Counted from the stretch's first letter, positions 26,445 to 35,423 are shown. The stretch is DNA of 64,000 bases from Pseudooceanicola sediminis (GCF_003575965.1 NZ_QWJJ01000005.1:1-64000); one strand, 5' to 3'. The notes: a model not told the origin generated them from the letters alone. A program made the numbers and translations.

Positions 26445-27746
26445 TCAGCCCATGGCATTCGGCAGCACGGTTACGATTGCCGGAAACATCGTGATCAGCA
26501 GCACACCAAGCAACAAGAGCCCGAAGAATGGCAGCGCGGCCCGGGCAACACGCAGGATGTCGATCCCGGTAAGCCCCTGGATGACAAAAAGATTGAAGCC
26601 TACGGGCGGTGTGATCTGGCTCATCTCGACCACCAGCACAAGGTAGATGCCGAACCACAGCGTATCTATTCCCACCGCCTGCACCATCGGCAGGATGATC
26701 GAGGTTGTCAGCACCACGACCGAAATCCCGTCCAGAAAACACCCCAGCACGATGAAGAACACCGTGAGAACCGCCAGCAGCGCGTAAGGCGACAGCTCCA
26801 TCGTGCCGATCCAGGCGGCAAGGTTTCTCGGGATGCCGGTAAAGCCCATCGAAATTGCGAGGAAGGCCGCCCCCATCAGGATGAAGGCGATCATGCAGGA
26901 GGTGCGCGTCGCCGACATCAGCGCGGCCAGCAGGTCGCGCCAGCCGAAACCACCGGACGCGAAGGCTAGCCCGACCGCCAGCACAACACCGACGGCCGCC
27001 GCGTCCGTCGGTGAGGCGACGCCGGTGTAGATCGATCCCATGACCCCGATGATCAGCAGCATGACCGGGATCAGCCGCCGCGAGGCCGCCAGCTTTTGGC
27101 GCACCGTGTAATGCACCCCCTCGTCGGGAATGATCGTCGGAGACATCAGGGCGCGCAGCCCGACGTATCCGGCGAACATCGCCACCAGCATCAGGCCCGG
27201 CAGGATCCCGGCCACGAAGAGACGCGCGATGCTCTGTTCGGTCGCCACGCCGTAGACGATCAGGATGATCGAGGGCGGGATCAGCAGGCCCAGCGTGGCC
27301 GAGCCTGCCAGCGTGCCCAGGATCAGGCTTTGCGGATAGCCGCGCGCCTCGAGTTCGGGCACCGACATGCGCCCGATGGTGGCCGCAGTCGCCGCAGACG
27401 ACCCCGAGACAGCGGCGAAGATCGCGCAGCCCAGCACGTTGACATGCAGCAACCGCCCCGGCACCCGTCCCAGCCAGGGCGCAAGCCCCGAGAACATGTC
27501 GTTGGACAGGCGCGAGCGCAGCAATATCTCTCCCATCAGGATGAACAGGGGCAGCGCCGCCAGCGTCCAACTGTGCGAATTGCCCCAGAGCGTCGTCGCC
27601 AGCACCAGCCCTTGGGGCGCATTGGCGAAGAAGACCAGCGCCACCAGCGCCAGTGCCATCAGTGACAACGCCACCCAAAGACCTGCCGCCAGCATCACCA
27701 GCAGCACGCCGAGAAGAATCGAGAAGATCACCGGATCGGACATCAT
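26445..27746 (-). CDS. TRAP transporter large permease (DctM)
   Basis: 433 residues, mostly hydrophobic, with the DctM signature regions GSSAATAATIGRMSVPEL, LGLLIPPSIILIVYGVATEQ and a C-terminal ITPPVGFNLFVIQG. It is the sodium-coupled transport subunit in the inner membrane. Its ATG overlaps the dctQ stop by four bases. It belongs with the dctQ and dctP genes upstream (minus strand), next to divergent 5-oxoprolinase genes, which hints at a related carboxylate substrate. Confidence 0.92.
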   Translation of the reverse strand: MMSDPVIFSILLGVLLVMLAAGLWVALSLMALALVALVFFANAPQGLVLATTLWGNSHSWTLAALPLFILMGEILLRSRLSNDMFSGLAPWLGRVPGRLLHVNVLGCAIFAAVSGSSAATAATIGRMSVPELEARGYPQSLILGTLAGSATLGLLIPPSIILIVYGVATEQSIARLFVAGILPGLMLVAMFAGYVGLRALMSPTIIPDEGVHYTVRQKLAASRRLIPVMLLIIGVMGSIYTGVASPTDAAAVGVVLAVGLAFASGGFGWRDLLAALMSATRTSCMIAFILMGAAFLAISMGFTGIPRNLAAWIGTMELSPYALLAVLTVFFIVLGCFLDGISVVVLTTSIILPMVQAVGIDTLWFGIYLVLVVEMSQITPPVGFNLFVIQGLTGIDILRVARAALPFFGLLLLGVLLITMFPAIVTVLPNAMG

Positions 27747-28267
27747 GCCTCTCCCGCATCAGCGATGATGGCATGACCGGCGCGCAGGCTTTCCAGCAGG
27801 GTATCCAGCAGTGCGATCGTCAGCAGCGCCAGTCCCGCGTCCATCGCCAGTTGCGGAATCCACAGCGGGATGGCCACCATGCCTGTCGACATGTCCCCGA
27901 AATCCCAGCTCTCCCATGTCAGGTTGATCGCATAGAAACAGGCGTAGCCCGAGAGGGCGGCACCGACCCCCAGCACCAGCAGTTCCAGCGCCCAGGTGGC
28001 CCTGTCCGGCAGGCGCGAGGTCAACAGGTTCACCCGGATATGCACACCGGATCGCAACGTCGGCGCCAGGGCCAGGAAACTGGCCGCGGCCAGCAGGAAG
28101 CCTGCGAAATCCGCGTAAGACGGGATGGTATAGGAATAGCCCGGCCCACCGATGCGCGCCAGGATGTTCAGGCCGACCTGCGCCGTCACGACGAGGCAGA
28201 TCAGGGCAATCGCGGCCGCCGCCGCCACGCCCCCCGCTAGATAGAGCAAGTCCAGACCGCGCCGCAT
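27743..28267 (-). CDS. TRAP transporter small permease (DctQ)
   Basis: About 174 residues with four predicted membrane segments; MRRGLDLLYLAGGVAAAAAI is the first. The start at 28267 was preferred over 28297 because AGGGG precedes it. It bridges the binding protein and DctM. It is separated from dctP by an intercistronic hairpin. Confidence 0.88.
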   Translation of the reverse strand: MRRGLDLLYLAGGVAAAAAIALICLVVTAQVGLNILARIGGPGYSYTIPSYADFAGFLLAAASFLALAPTLRSGVHIRVNLLTSRLPDRATWALELLVLGVGAALSGYACFYAINLTWESWDFGDMSTGMVAIPLWIPQLAMDAGLALLTIALLDTLLESLRAGHAIIADAGEA

Positions 28268-28304
28268 CGCGTCACCCCTGTTGAAAGAAACATCCAAAGC
28301 CAGT

Positions 28305-28332
28305 GGCCCCGCGCTGTTGAATGCGCGGGGCC
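28305..28332. terminator. Intercistronic hairpin between dctP and dctQ
   Basis: A perfect 10-bp stem, GGCCCCGCGC (28305-28314) and GCGCGGGGCC (28323-28332), with loop TGTTGAAT. Lacking a U-tract, it probably stabilises the dctP message or attenuates dctQM, giving excess binding protein. Confidence 0.75.
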
Positions 28333-28352
28333 GGGTCAGATCACCGGGCCGT

Positions 28353-29318
28353 TCACTTGGCCTCGTAATCGGTCAGGATTTTCTGACCGGCCTCGCTGGC
28401 GCTGGTTTTCCAGTCGTCCATCATGGTGGCACCGATCGCCTTCAGACCGTTCATCAGATCATCTGAGGGCGCGACGATGGCCATGCCGTTGGCTTCCATT
28501 TCGGCCTTCTTCTCATCCGCTTCGGCTGCCGACATGTCCCAGCCGCGCGTTTCGGCGGCGGCGGCGGCGTCCAGCACGGCGGCCTGCACGTCTTCGGGCA
28601 GGCGGTCGAACATCTTCTTGTTCACCACGACGATGTTCTTGGGCAGCCAGGCATCAACCGCCGTATAGGTATTGACGTAATCCCAGGCCTTGGAATTGGC
28701 CCCGGTGGAGGGCGAGGTCATCATCGCCTCGACCTGGCCGGTCGAAAAGGCCTGCGCGATATCGGGCGCTTCGACCTGCACCGGGGCGGCCTTGGCCAGC
28801 TGGGCGAATTGCTCAAGCGCGGCGTTGTAGGCGCGGAACCGCAGGCCCGACAGATCGTCGACCGTGGCAATTTCGCCATTGGTGTACAGCCCCTGCGCCG
28901 GCCACGGAACCGAGAACAGCGGCATCAGATCCTCTTCGGCCATCAGCTCGGTGATCACGGGTTTCTGCGCGTCCCACAGCTTTTTCGCGTCTTCATACGA
29001 AGTGGCGAGGAAGGGCTGGGAATCGATGCCATAGGCCGCATCTTCATTCGACAGGCGCGACAGCAGGAATTCCCCGATCGGCACTTGGCGCGAGCGCACC
29101 GCGCCCTTGATCTCCGGGTGCGGGAACAACGATCCGGCGGAATGCACTTCGATCTCGAGCGCGCCATCGGTGGCCGTGGCGACGTCGGCGGCGAACTCAC
29201 GGATATTGACGGTGTGGAACGTGGTGTCGCCATAGGGCACCGGCATGTTCCAGGTTTCGGCAGACAGCGGGGCGGCAAGGCAGATCCCGGTGGCGACGAC
29301 AGCAGCAAATTTCAGCAT
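28353..29318 (-). CDS. TRAP transporter solute-binding protein (DctP)
   Basis: 321 residues. The signal peptide MLKFAAVVATGICLAAPLSA is followed by a DctP-type fold: ETWNMPVPYGDTTFHTVNI, the LSGLRFRAYN substrate Arg region, and TSPSTGANSKAWDYV. A strong Shine-Dalgarno (AGGAGAGAG) supports the start. The pxpBC neighbours suggest, but do not prove, a 5-oxoproline or similar amido-acid substrate. Confidence 0.9.
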   Translation of the reverse strand: MLKFAAVVATGICLAAPLSAETWNMPVPYGDTTFHTVNIREFAADVATATDGALEIEVHSAGSLFPHPEIKGAVRSRQVPIGEFLLSRLSNEDAAYGIDSQPFLATSYEDAKKLWDAQKPVITELMAEEDLMPLFSVPWPAQGLYTNGEIATVDDLSGLRFRAYNAALEQFAQLAKAAPVQVEAPDIAQAFSTGQVEAMMTSPSTGANSKAWDYVNTYTAVDAWLPKNIVVVNKKMFDRLPEDVQAAVLDAAAAAETRGWDMSAAEADEKKAEMEANGMAIVAPSDDLMNGLKAIGATMMDDWKTSASEAGQKILTDYEAK

Positions 29319-29385
29319 TTTCTCTCTCCTGATGGATGTATGGGCACGACTCTTGCGGTCGGCTTGGGTTACAGTGACATTACGT

Positions 29386-29398
29386 TGACAATTTGTCA
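29386..29398. promoter_or_regulatory. Palindrome in the dctP/pxpB divergent promoter region
   Basis: TGACAATTTGTCA, a 5-bp inverted repeat with a 3-base centre. It overlaps a TTGACA that could be the -35 element of the pxpB promoter, so it is a reasonable operator candidate for a regulator coordinating the TRAP transporter and pxpBC. Confidence 0.45.
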
Positions 29399-29455
29399 GC
29401 GTTTTGCCATTCAGGTCAAGAGAAACCTCTGTCCCCTGATAAAGGCACGGCTCTG

Positions 29456-30208
29456 GTGATTGATCCGCAGGCACTTCCCTCCGCTCCGACCGGGCAGCCA
29501 CAGGTCCTGCCACTGGGCATGGACGCCTTTCTTGTCCGCTTTGCCCCGGTCTTTGCACCGCAGGCGAACCGCGCCGCACTGGCCCTTGGCGAACAGGCCC
29601 GCAGCCTGGCAGGGGTAACCGAGGTGCTGCCGGCCCTGACATCGACCATGGTACGTTTCGACATCCCCGAGACGACGGACCGCGCCACGGCCCGGGCGGC
29701 CTTGCAACAGCTTGTCGACAGCCGCGACTGGCTGGCGTTGCCCGACGCCCCGGCCCGCCGGGCGTGGACCCTGCCGCTCAGCTTTGACGGCGACGATGCG
29801 CCGGGCCTGGCCCATGCCGCAGAACAGGCCGGGATCAGCGAAACCCGGGCTGTCGAACAGATCCTGGCCGCCAAACCGCGTGTGTTGGCCATCGGGTTCG
29901 CCCCCGGCCAGCCCTACATGGGCCTGCTGCCCGAAAACTGGGATTTCCCCCGCCAGGGCACGCTCAGCCAGGTGCCCGCAGGGGCGCTGGTGGCCGCGAT
30001 CCGGCAGTTGGTCCTGTTCGCCAACCCCTCGCCCACCGGCTGGGTTCAGGTGGCGCGCACCTCGTTCCGCCCCTTCACCGCCGGGGCCAGCGATCCCACA
30101 CCCCTGCGCGCGGGGGACGAAATACGCTTTGCCCGCGCCAGCGCCGACGAACTGGCAGGCCTGGCAGACCACCCGCTTGGCGGCGCCACGCAACAGGATC
30201 TGACATGA
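29456..30208 (+). CDS. pxpB: 5-oxoprolinase subunit B (PxpB/KipI family)
   Basis: About 250 residues. It carries the allophanate hydrolase subunit 1 signature PRVLAIGFAPGQPYMGLLPE and the PAGALVAA segment. GTG at 29456 is chosen since the conserved VLPLGMDAFLVRF block must be inside the protein; a TTG at 29393 is the only longer alternative. With PxpC (and PxpA) it hydrolyses 5-oxoproline to glutamate using ATP. Its end overlaps pxpC (ATGA). No pxpA gene is present in this window. Confidence 0.85.
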   Translation: MIDPQALPSAPTGQPQVLPLGMDAFLVRFAPVFAPQANRAALALGEQARSLAGVTEVLPALTSTMVRFDIPETTDRATARAALQQLVDSRDWLALPDAPARRAWTLPLSFDGDDAPGLAHAAEQAGISETRAVEQILAAKPRVLAIGFAPGQPYMGLLPENWDFPRQGTLSQVPAGALVAAIRQLVLFANPSPTGWVQVARTSFRPFTAGASDPTPLRAGDEIRFARASADELAGLADHPLGGATQQDLT

Positions 30209-31242
30209 CCGCGTCGCTCAGGATCGTCGCCGCGGGGCCGGGACTGACGGTGCAGGATCTGGGGCGCCCGGGACATGCGGCGCAGGGGCTGTCACGCGGC
30301 GGTGCGCTAGATCCGCTCGCCCTGCACGAAGCCGCGGCGCTGCTCCATTCCCGCCCCGCCGCCGCGATCGAGATGCCCGGCATGGGTGGCAGTTTCAGCG
30401 TCGACATCCCGACACGGGTCGCGCTGACAGGTGCCCCGATGAAGGCGACGCTGGATGGCGCGCCCCTGCGCTGGCACGCCGCCCACCCCATCGCGCCGGG
30501 GCAGATCCTCAAGATCGGCGGGGTCGAACGCGGCGTTGTCGGATACCTGACACCCGGCGCCCCCATTGCGACATCGCCCGTGCTGGGCAGCCGCGCGGCG
30601 CACCTCAACATCGGAATCGGCGCGGTGTTGCAGTCTGGCGACTGCCTACCCCTGTCCGACGACCCCGCGCCGTCGCGGCCCGCCTGCCACCTGCCCGGCG
30701 CGGGTCCGTTCGGTGCGCGCTTCAACGGCGGTACGGTGCGCCTGGTCCCCGGTCCGCAAAGCGACATGTTCGACGACGCGCAGCGGGCGGCGCTCGGACA
30801 GGCGACCTTTGTGCGTGGCCCGCGCAGCAATCGCCAGGCGATGCAATTGATCAGCCAGGATGACCCGACATGGCACCGCGCGGCGGGTGACCTCGCCTCC
30901 GAACCCATCCAGGCCGGTGACGTGCAGATCACCGGCGACGGCACGCCCTTCGTGTTGCTGGCCGAATGCCAGACCATCGGCGGCTACCCCCGCATCGGGT
31001 CGGTTCACCCCGCCGACATGGGGCGCATCGTGCAGGCCGGTCCGGCCCCCGCGCTCCACCTCTCCTTCATCGGGTGGGAGGACGCCGAAGCCCTGCTTGC
31101 CAGCCACCTTGCCGCTCTGGCCCGCCTGCCCGCCAGCGTCATGCCGCTGGTGCGCGATCCCGCCGACATTCCCGACCTGCTGTCCTACCAGCTGATCAGC
31201 GGCGTCACCTCCGGTGACGATCTGGACCCGACTGCGCGCTAG
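30205..31242 (+). CDS. pxpC: 5-oxoprolinase subunit C (PxpC, biotin-dependent carboxyltransferase-like)
   Basis: 345 residues. It starts with LRIVAAGPGLTVQDLGRPGH, the standard PxpC/KipA opening (G-Q-D-GR-G), and contains NRQAMQLI and PRIGSVHPADMGRIVQ. Cytoplasmic, working with PxpB. The overlapping start and stop show translational coupling. Confidence 0.88.
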   Translation: MTASLRIVAAGPGLTVQDLGRPGHAAQGLSRGGALDPLALHEAAALLHSRPAAAIEMPGMGGSFSVDIPTRVALTGAPMKATLDGAPLRWHAAHPIAPGQILKIGGVERGVVGYLTPGAPIATSPVLGSRAAHLNIGIGAVLQSGDCLPLSDDPAPSRPACHLPGAGPFGARFNGGTVRLVPGPQSDMFDDAQRAALGQATFVRGPRSNRQAMQLISQDDPTWHRAAGDLASEPIQAGDVQITGDGTPFVLLAECQTIGGYPRIGSVHPADMGRIVQAGPAPALHLSFIGWEDAEALLASHLAALARLPASVMPLVRDPADIPDLLSYQLISGVTSGDDLDPTAR

Positions 31243-31418
31243 GACAGCCGCCCGGTTTGGGCAACGGCGCGGGCGTTGCCCGAGGCGCGCGCACGTGCCC
31301 ACCAGGCCGCTCGGCCTGCCTGTGCGTGCCCTCGAAATGCCGTCATTTGTCTGACTTGCACGGGTGCCACCGCGCAGAAATGTCGCAGGAAACCGCTCCA
31401 ATTGAATCCAATTCGGCC

Positions 31419-31443
31419 GGAACCGCATCATGGGCGAGGCGTT
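31419..31443 (+). promoter_or_regulatory. Sigma-EcfG promoter of the DUF1328 gene
   Basis: GGAAC (31419-31423), a 16-base spacer and CGTT (31440-31443), matching the alphaproteobacterial general-stress consensus GGAAC-N16/17-CGTT. A start site about 31452 would leave a roughly 45-base leader containing the AGGAAAGGA ribosome site. Upstream, 31243-31418 after pxpC shows no gene. Confidence 0.82.
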
Positions 31444-31496
31444 GAACTAGCGAACACCCCATGTGGGGTTGGGCAGACAACAGGAAAGGACATACC

Positions 31497-31664
31497 ATGC
31501 CACTATGGTCTATCGTCTTCTTTGCTGTTGCCGTCGTCGCTGGCCTGTTTGGTTATGCGGGGATAGCCGCAGCATCCGCAGGGATTGCCCAGATACTTTT
31601 TATCCTGTTCATGGGATTGGGAATTCTGGCCCTTGTTGTCGATCACTTCGAGGATCGGTTCTGA
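31497..31664 (+). CDS. DUF1328 small membrane protein
   Basis: 55 residues with two hydrophobic helices (WSIVFFAVAVVAGLFGYAGI and IAQILFILFMGLGILALVV), ending in an acidic tail DHFEDRF. This is the YtjA/DUF1328 pattern. A clean AGGAAAGGA lies before the ATG. It has its own sigma-EcfG promoter and terminator, so it is a monocistronic general-stress gene; its molecular role is unknown. Confidence 0.85.
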   Translation: MPLWSIVFFAVAVVAGLFGYAGIAAASAGIAQILFILFMGLGILALVVDHFEDRF

Positions 31665-31701
31665 AACGAACCACCCCTGTGACCGTGAGAACCAATGCAA
31701 A

Positions 31702-31735
31702 ACGCCCCGCCGTGGAGATCCGGCGGGGCGTTTTT
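31702..31735 (+). terminator. Rho-independent terminator after the DUF1328 gene
   Basis: ACGCCCCGCC (31702-31711) pairs with GGCGGGGCGT (31722-31731), followed by a TTTTT tract and preceded by AAAA, so it can also serve phyR transcription from the other side. Confidence 0.88.
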
Positions 31736-31831
31736 CTGTGTGACGTTCCATGTCCGTCATGACGCCTGAACGCTGCCCGAAAGGGCGCCGTCCGGGGACG
31801 TCACCTTTTTCGCGCAGCGCACGGGTTGGGA

Positions 31832-32644
31832 TCAGCCTTTCAGCGTCTCGGTCGAGGCAAAGAACATCGCCTGGCTCACAGCCGAACGGACCTGATCTTC
31901 GCGGTACGGTTTGGAAATCAGGAATGCCGGTTCCGGGCGTTCGCCGGTCAGCAGCCGTTCGGGGAACGCGGTGATAAAGATCACCGGCATCAGGCCGAAC
32001 TCTCCCAACAGCTCGTTCACGGCGTCGATGCCGGACGAATTGTCGGCCAGCTGAATATCCGCCAGGATCAGATCGGGCTGTTCCTTGCGACCCAGGGCGA
32101 CTGCTTCCTTGTGGGTGCGCGCGACACCGGTGATGCGGTGGCCCATCTCGGCAACCAGCGCCTCCAGGTCCATCGCGATGATCGCCTCGTCCTCGATGAT
32201 CAGAACGCGGCCGGAAATGGCATCCTCCATCTCCTGACGGGCAGTTTTAAGAAGCAGTTCAACTTCGTCTTCGTCCGTGTTCATGATCGCCGCGACTTCG
32301 GAGACGTTAAAATCTTCGATCGAATGCAACAAAAGCGCTTCCCGCGTGTTGGGGCTTAGCTTGGCCATGTGTTCCTGCGCGCGCGCCTCCATGCCGGAGG
32401 CTTCGATATCGACGGGTGAACCGGAACTGGCCCAGATGGTGTGATATACCTTGAAAAGGGCAGCTTTGTCGCCAATGCCGCCCTCAAATACGGAACGATC
32501 CTGCAGGATGGCTTCCAGCGTGGCTGCCGCATAGGCATCACCGGAACTCTGCGATCCTGTCAGGGCCCGCGCATACCTGCGCAGGAATGGAAGGTGTGTG
32601 CCGATGAGGCTGGAAAGATCCGTGGTACCGGAAGAGACCGACAT
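31832..32644 (-). CDS. phyR: PhyR anti-anti-sigma response regulator
   Basis: 270 residues: an N-terminal sigma-factor-like domain (about 1-140, FLRRYARALTGSQSSGDAYA to EVAAIMNTDEDEVELLL) and a C-terminal receiver (VLIIEDEAIIAMDLEALV, phospho-acceptor Asp about residue 194 in LILADIQLA, FLISKPYR Lys). When phosphorylated it binds NepR and frees sigma EcfG. It is divergent from nepR-ecfG through shared sigma-EcfG promoters, which gives positive feedback. AAGGGG precedes the start. Confidence 0.95.
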   Translation of the reverse strand: MSVSSGTTDLSSLIGTHLPFLRRYARALTGSQSSGDAYAAATLEAILQDRSVFEGGIGDKAALFKVYHTIWASSGSPVDIEASGMEARAQEHMAKLSPNTREALLLHSIEDFNVSEVAAIMNTDEDEVELLLKTARQEMEDAISGRVLIIEDEAIIAMDLEALVAEMGHRITGVARTHKEAVALGRKEQPDLILADIQLADNSSGIDAVNELLGEFGLMPVIFITAFPERLLTGERPEPAFLISKPYREDQVRSAVSQAMFFASTETLKG

Positions 32645-32671
32645 TTTATCCCCTTAATTGTCCTTTTCTTG

Positions 32672-32704
32672 GGAACCCAACGCCACCTGGTTGCGTTTGG
32701 TTCC
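32672..32704. promoter_or_regulatory. Overlapping divergent sigma-EcfG promoters for phyR and nepR-ecfG
   Basis: Plus strand: GGAAC 32672-32676, 17 bases, CGTT 32694-32697 (towards nepR). Minus strand: GGAAC (GTTCC at 32700-32704), 17 bases, CGTT (AACG at 32679-32682) towards phyR. The two promoters interlock symmetrically within 33 bases. Confidence 0.88.
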
Positions 32705-32742
32705 GCTAGCAGCGAGAAATTCTCCGGAGTTGGAAAGGAACT

Positions 32743-32910
32743 ATGGCATTGGGTCAGTCAAATACAGGCAAGAAGGGCGGGATAGACGATAACCTCCGGA
32801 AGGTTTTTCAATCCACGCTGGACGAAGATATCCCGGATCGCTTCAAAGATCTGCTGAATCAACTTAAAAACCAGGACTCCACGGCGAGCGCCGAGGGTGA
32901 CCGTAAATGA
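32743..32910 (+). CDS. nepR: NepR anti-sigma factor
   Basis: 55 residues. The conserved NepR helix is clear (DIPDRFKDLLNQL), preceded by IDDNLRKVFQSTLDE. It sequesters EcfG under non-stress conditions and is titrated by phospho-PhyR. Its TGA overlaps the ecfG start (ATGA). Ribosome site GGAAAGGAACT. Its small size makes it easy to miss; position and motif leave little doubt. Confidence 0.93.
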   Translation: MALGQSNTGKKGGIDDNLRKVFQSTLDEDIPDRFKDLLNQLKNQDSTASAEGDRK

Positions 32911-33461
32911 CAAAGCACCCGCGGGACGAACTTGTCGACCACCTTCCTGCGCTTCGGGCCTTTGCCCTCGGGTTGACCCGAAACAGCGCGACGGCAGACG
33001 ACCTCGTTCAGGACGCTATCGTCAAGGCGTGGACGAACATCGAGAAATTCGAGGCCGGGACCAACCTGCGCGCCTGGCTTTTCACGATCCTGCGCAACAC
33101 CTATTACAGCAGCCTTCGCAAGACGCGCCGCGAGGTTCCCGACGTCGATGGCATCTTTGCCGCCGGTCTGTCCGAGAAGCCGGCCCACGACGGTCGCCTC
33201 CAGATGGCGGACTTCCGACGCGCGTTCGAAAAGCTGCCCGATGAACAACGCGAAGCCCTCGTGCTGGTCGGCGCCCTGGGTGCCTCCTACGAAGAAGCCG
33301 CCGTGACCTGCGGCGTTGCCGTCGGTACGATCAAGAGCCGCGCAAACCGTGGCCGTGCGAAACTTGCAGAACTGCTGCATCTCAACGAAGACGAGGCAAT
33401 GGAATTGACAGACCCCGCGACGATGGCGGTGGTCAATTCAAAACCCATGACAGCCCGCTGA
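32907..33461 (+). CDS. ecfG: General stress response sigma factor EcfG
   Basis: 184 residues. Sigma region 2: ALRAFALGLTRNSATADDLV, with FEAGTNLRAWLFTILRNTYY. Region 4: LPDEQREALVLVGALGASYE and VAVGTIKSRANRGRAKL. Typical ECF15 length. It directs RNA polymerase to GGAAC-N16/17-CGTT promoters, several of which occur within 5 kb. Co-translated with nepR through the ATGA overlap. Confidence 0.95.
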   Translation: MTKHPRDELVDHLPALRAFALGLTRNSATADDLVQDAIVKAWTNIEKFEAGTNLRAWLFTILRNTYYSSLRKTRREVPDVDGIFAAGLSEKPAHDGRLQMADFRRAFEKLPDEQREALVLVGALGASYEEAAVTCGVAVGTIKSRANRGRAKLAELLHLNEDEAMELTDPATMAVVNSKPMTAR

Positions 33462-33477
33462 CAGGCCAAACACCTGC

Positions 33478-35196
33478 ATGCCAAATTCCGCGAACACGCC
33501 CTGGGTACGCAGTCTGAGTTTTCGGATTGCGGGGGTTCTCTCTCTTGCCTTGGTTCCCATCGGGTCCATCGCCATCTACCAGACCAATCAGGTCAGTTCG
33601 CAAGCCGAAGAGGTGACGCGGCTGTCGCTGCTTGCCCTCACCCAACAAGGGGTCGAGGGCGAGCGTAGCGTTCTGCAACAGGCGTTTGGTGCGGCCTCGG
33701 CACTGGCCCGCTCGGTCGAGGCGAACGGTCTCGAACTTGCCGCCTGCCGCAAGATGATGGGCGACTTCAACAAGCAGATGCCAAAGTTCAGCCTGGCGGC
33801 CTACATCCCCGTCGATGGCCAGATCCAATGCGCATCGACCGGGATCGGCACGGATGTATCCCAACGCCCGAACCACCTGTTCACCATCAATGCCCAGGCA
33901 CCCACCGTGCAGGTCGCCACCGATGCCCCGATCAGCAAGACCTCGGTGCTCGTGGTTTCTCAGCCGGTCTTCATTGACGGTGAATATACCGGCTACGTCG
34001 CCATCTCTGTCCCCCACTCGAACCTCAAGCTGGAACAGAGCGCGGGCTTTGGTGCCGCGCCCAAGGATATCATGACCTTCAACGGGTCGGGCAAGATCCT
34101 GACCTCCACCACAGGTTTCGACAACGCTGAATCCGTGCTGCCGATCCGCTCCACGCTTGAGGAAATGGCCGGCCTCGCCCCCATCGTCTTTTCCGGGCAG
34201 AGCCGCACCGGCGCCGATCAGCTCTATGTCGTCGTGCCCGTGGTCGAAGATCAGGTCTTTGCCCTCGGCATCTGGCCCTCGGTTTCCGACATGTCCGAAA
34301 CCGTCAACGCGCCGGTGATCCTGTTCCCGCTGCTGATGTGGATCGCCTCTGTCGTCGTCGGCCTTGTCGCCATCGACCGCATGGCCGGCCGTCACATCCG
34401 AATGCTCAGCCGCCGGATGCGCCGCTTTGAACGTGTCCGCACGTTCGAGGACAACCGCACCATGCGCCACGCCGCCGAAGAGCTGCGGCACATGGAACAG
34501 GATTTCATCCTGATGGCCGAAACCATCCTGCATGATCAGGCCGAGCTGGAAAATGCCGTCCGCCAGCGCAACGTGCTGCTGAAAGAGGTCCATCACAGGG
34601 TCAAGAACAACCTGCAACTGATCTCCTCGATCATGAACATGAACATCCGCAAGGCGCATTCCGAAGAAACCAAGGCAATCCTGTCACGGCTTCAGGATCG
34701 CGTGCTGGCCATGGCCTCGATCCACCGCAACCTGCACCAGGTCGAACAGCAGGGCCAGGTCAACGTCGGCGCCCTGGTGCGCGAGGTCGCGAACCAGACG
34801 TTGCAGGCCAGCGCCAGCGGCGGCCACCGCATCCGCGTCAAGATCGAAATCGACGATGTCATCCTCTATCCCGATCAGGCCGTGCCGCTGTCGCTGCTGG
34901 CGTCCGAACTGATGGCGAATGCGGCCAAGTACACCAGCAACGATCACGGTGAGCCCTGGCTGACCCTGTCGCTGACGCAAACCGGCACGCGGGCCAAACT
35001 GCAAATGGTCAATTCCAAGGGCACGGTCACCCGCGAACCCGCCGAGGGCGAATCCACCGGCCTTGGCAAACAGCTGATCCGCGCCTTTGCGACCCAGCTC
35101 GGCAGCCGCATCGAAACCGAGGAATCCGACACGGAATACCGCGCCTTCGTGTCGTTCGAAGTTCTCAGCTTCCAGCCAGAGGCGCTGGATTACTGA
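33478..35196 (+). CDS. Sensor histidine kinase of the PhyR system (HisKA_2 family)
   Basis: 572 residues. One membrane helix near residues 15-35, a periplasmic sensory region (about 36-280, CHASE/Cache-like) and a second helix near residue 285-300, then a cytoplasmic linker and a HisKA_2 kinase: the phospho-acceptor His lies in LLKEVHHRVKNNLQLISSIM (about residue 372), with an ATPase domain containing LLASELMANAAKYT and STGLGKQLI. It starts 16 bases after ecfG, so it is the likely PhyK-type kinase for PhyR. Confidence 0.88.
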   Translation: MPNSANTPWVRSLSFRIAGVLSLALVPIGSIAIYQTNQVSSQAEEVTRLSLLALTQQGVEGERSVLQQAFGAASALARSVEANGLELAACRKMMGDFNKQMPKFSLAAYIPVDGQIQCASTGIGTDVSQRPNHLFTINAQAPTVQVATDAPISKTSVLVVSQPVFIDGEYTGYVAISVPHSNLKLEQSAGFGAAPKDIMTFNGSGKILTSTTGFDNAESVLPIRSTLEEMAGLAPIVFSGQSRTGADQLYVVVPVVEDQVFALGIWPSVSDMSETVNAPVILFPLLMWIASVVVGLVAIDRMAGRHIRMLSRRMRRFERVRTFEDNRTMRHAAEELRHMEQDFILMAETILHDQAELENAVRQRNVLLKEVHHRVKNNLQLISSIMNMNIRKAHSEETKAILSRLQDRVLAMASIHRNLHQVEQQGQVNVGALVREVANQTLQASASGGHRIRVKIEIDDVILYPDQAVPLSLLASELMANAAKYTSNDHGEPWLTLSLTQTGTRAKLQMVNSKGTVTREPAEGESTGLGKQLIRAFATQLGSRIETEESDTEYRAFVSFEVLSFQPEALDY

Positions 35197-35199
35197 GCC

Positions 35200-35233
35200 C
35201 ACCGCCGGAGCGATCCCTCGCGCTCCGGCGGTG
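35200..35233 (+). terminator. Hairpin after the sensor kinase gene
   Basis: A perfect 13-bp stem, CACCGCCGGAGCG (35200-35212) and CGCTCCGGCGGTG (35221-35233), with loop ATCCCTCG. No U-tract follows, so termination would be partial or Rho-assisted. Immediately downstream, CCTGCCTGCCCTCCC is repeated twice. The rest of the spacer to 35423 shows no gene. Confidence 0.6.
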
Positions 35234-35423
35234 ACCCTGCCTGCCCTCCCCCTGCCTGCCCTCCCCCTTGCTGCATGGCCCCCGTCCCTCGCGGTCTCGT
35301 TCCGCCACGCGACGGTCATCCTGCCACCCCACCGCAGATGCCGCCGACTGACGGTCCCGCGCCTGCCCGGCCCCCCTGACCAACCCTGTCACACAGGGCC
35401 GCGACCCTGCACCCAGGCAGCCC

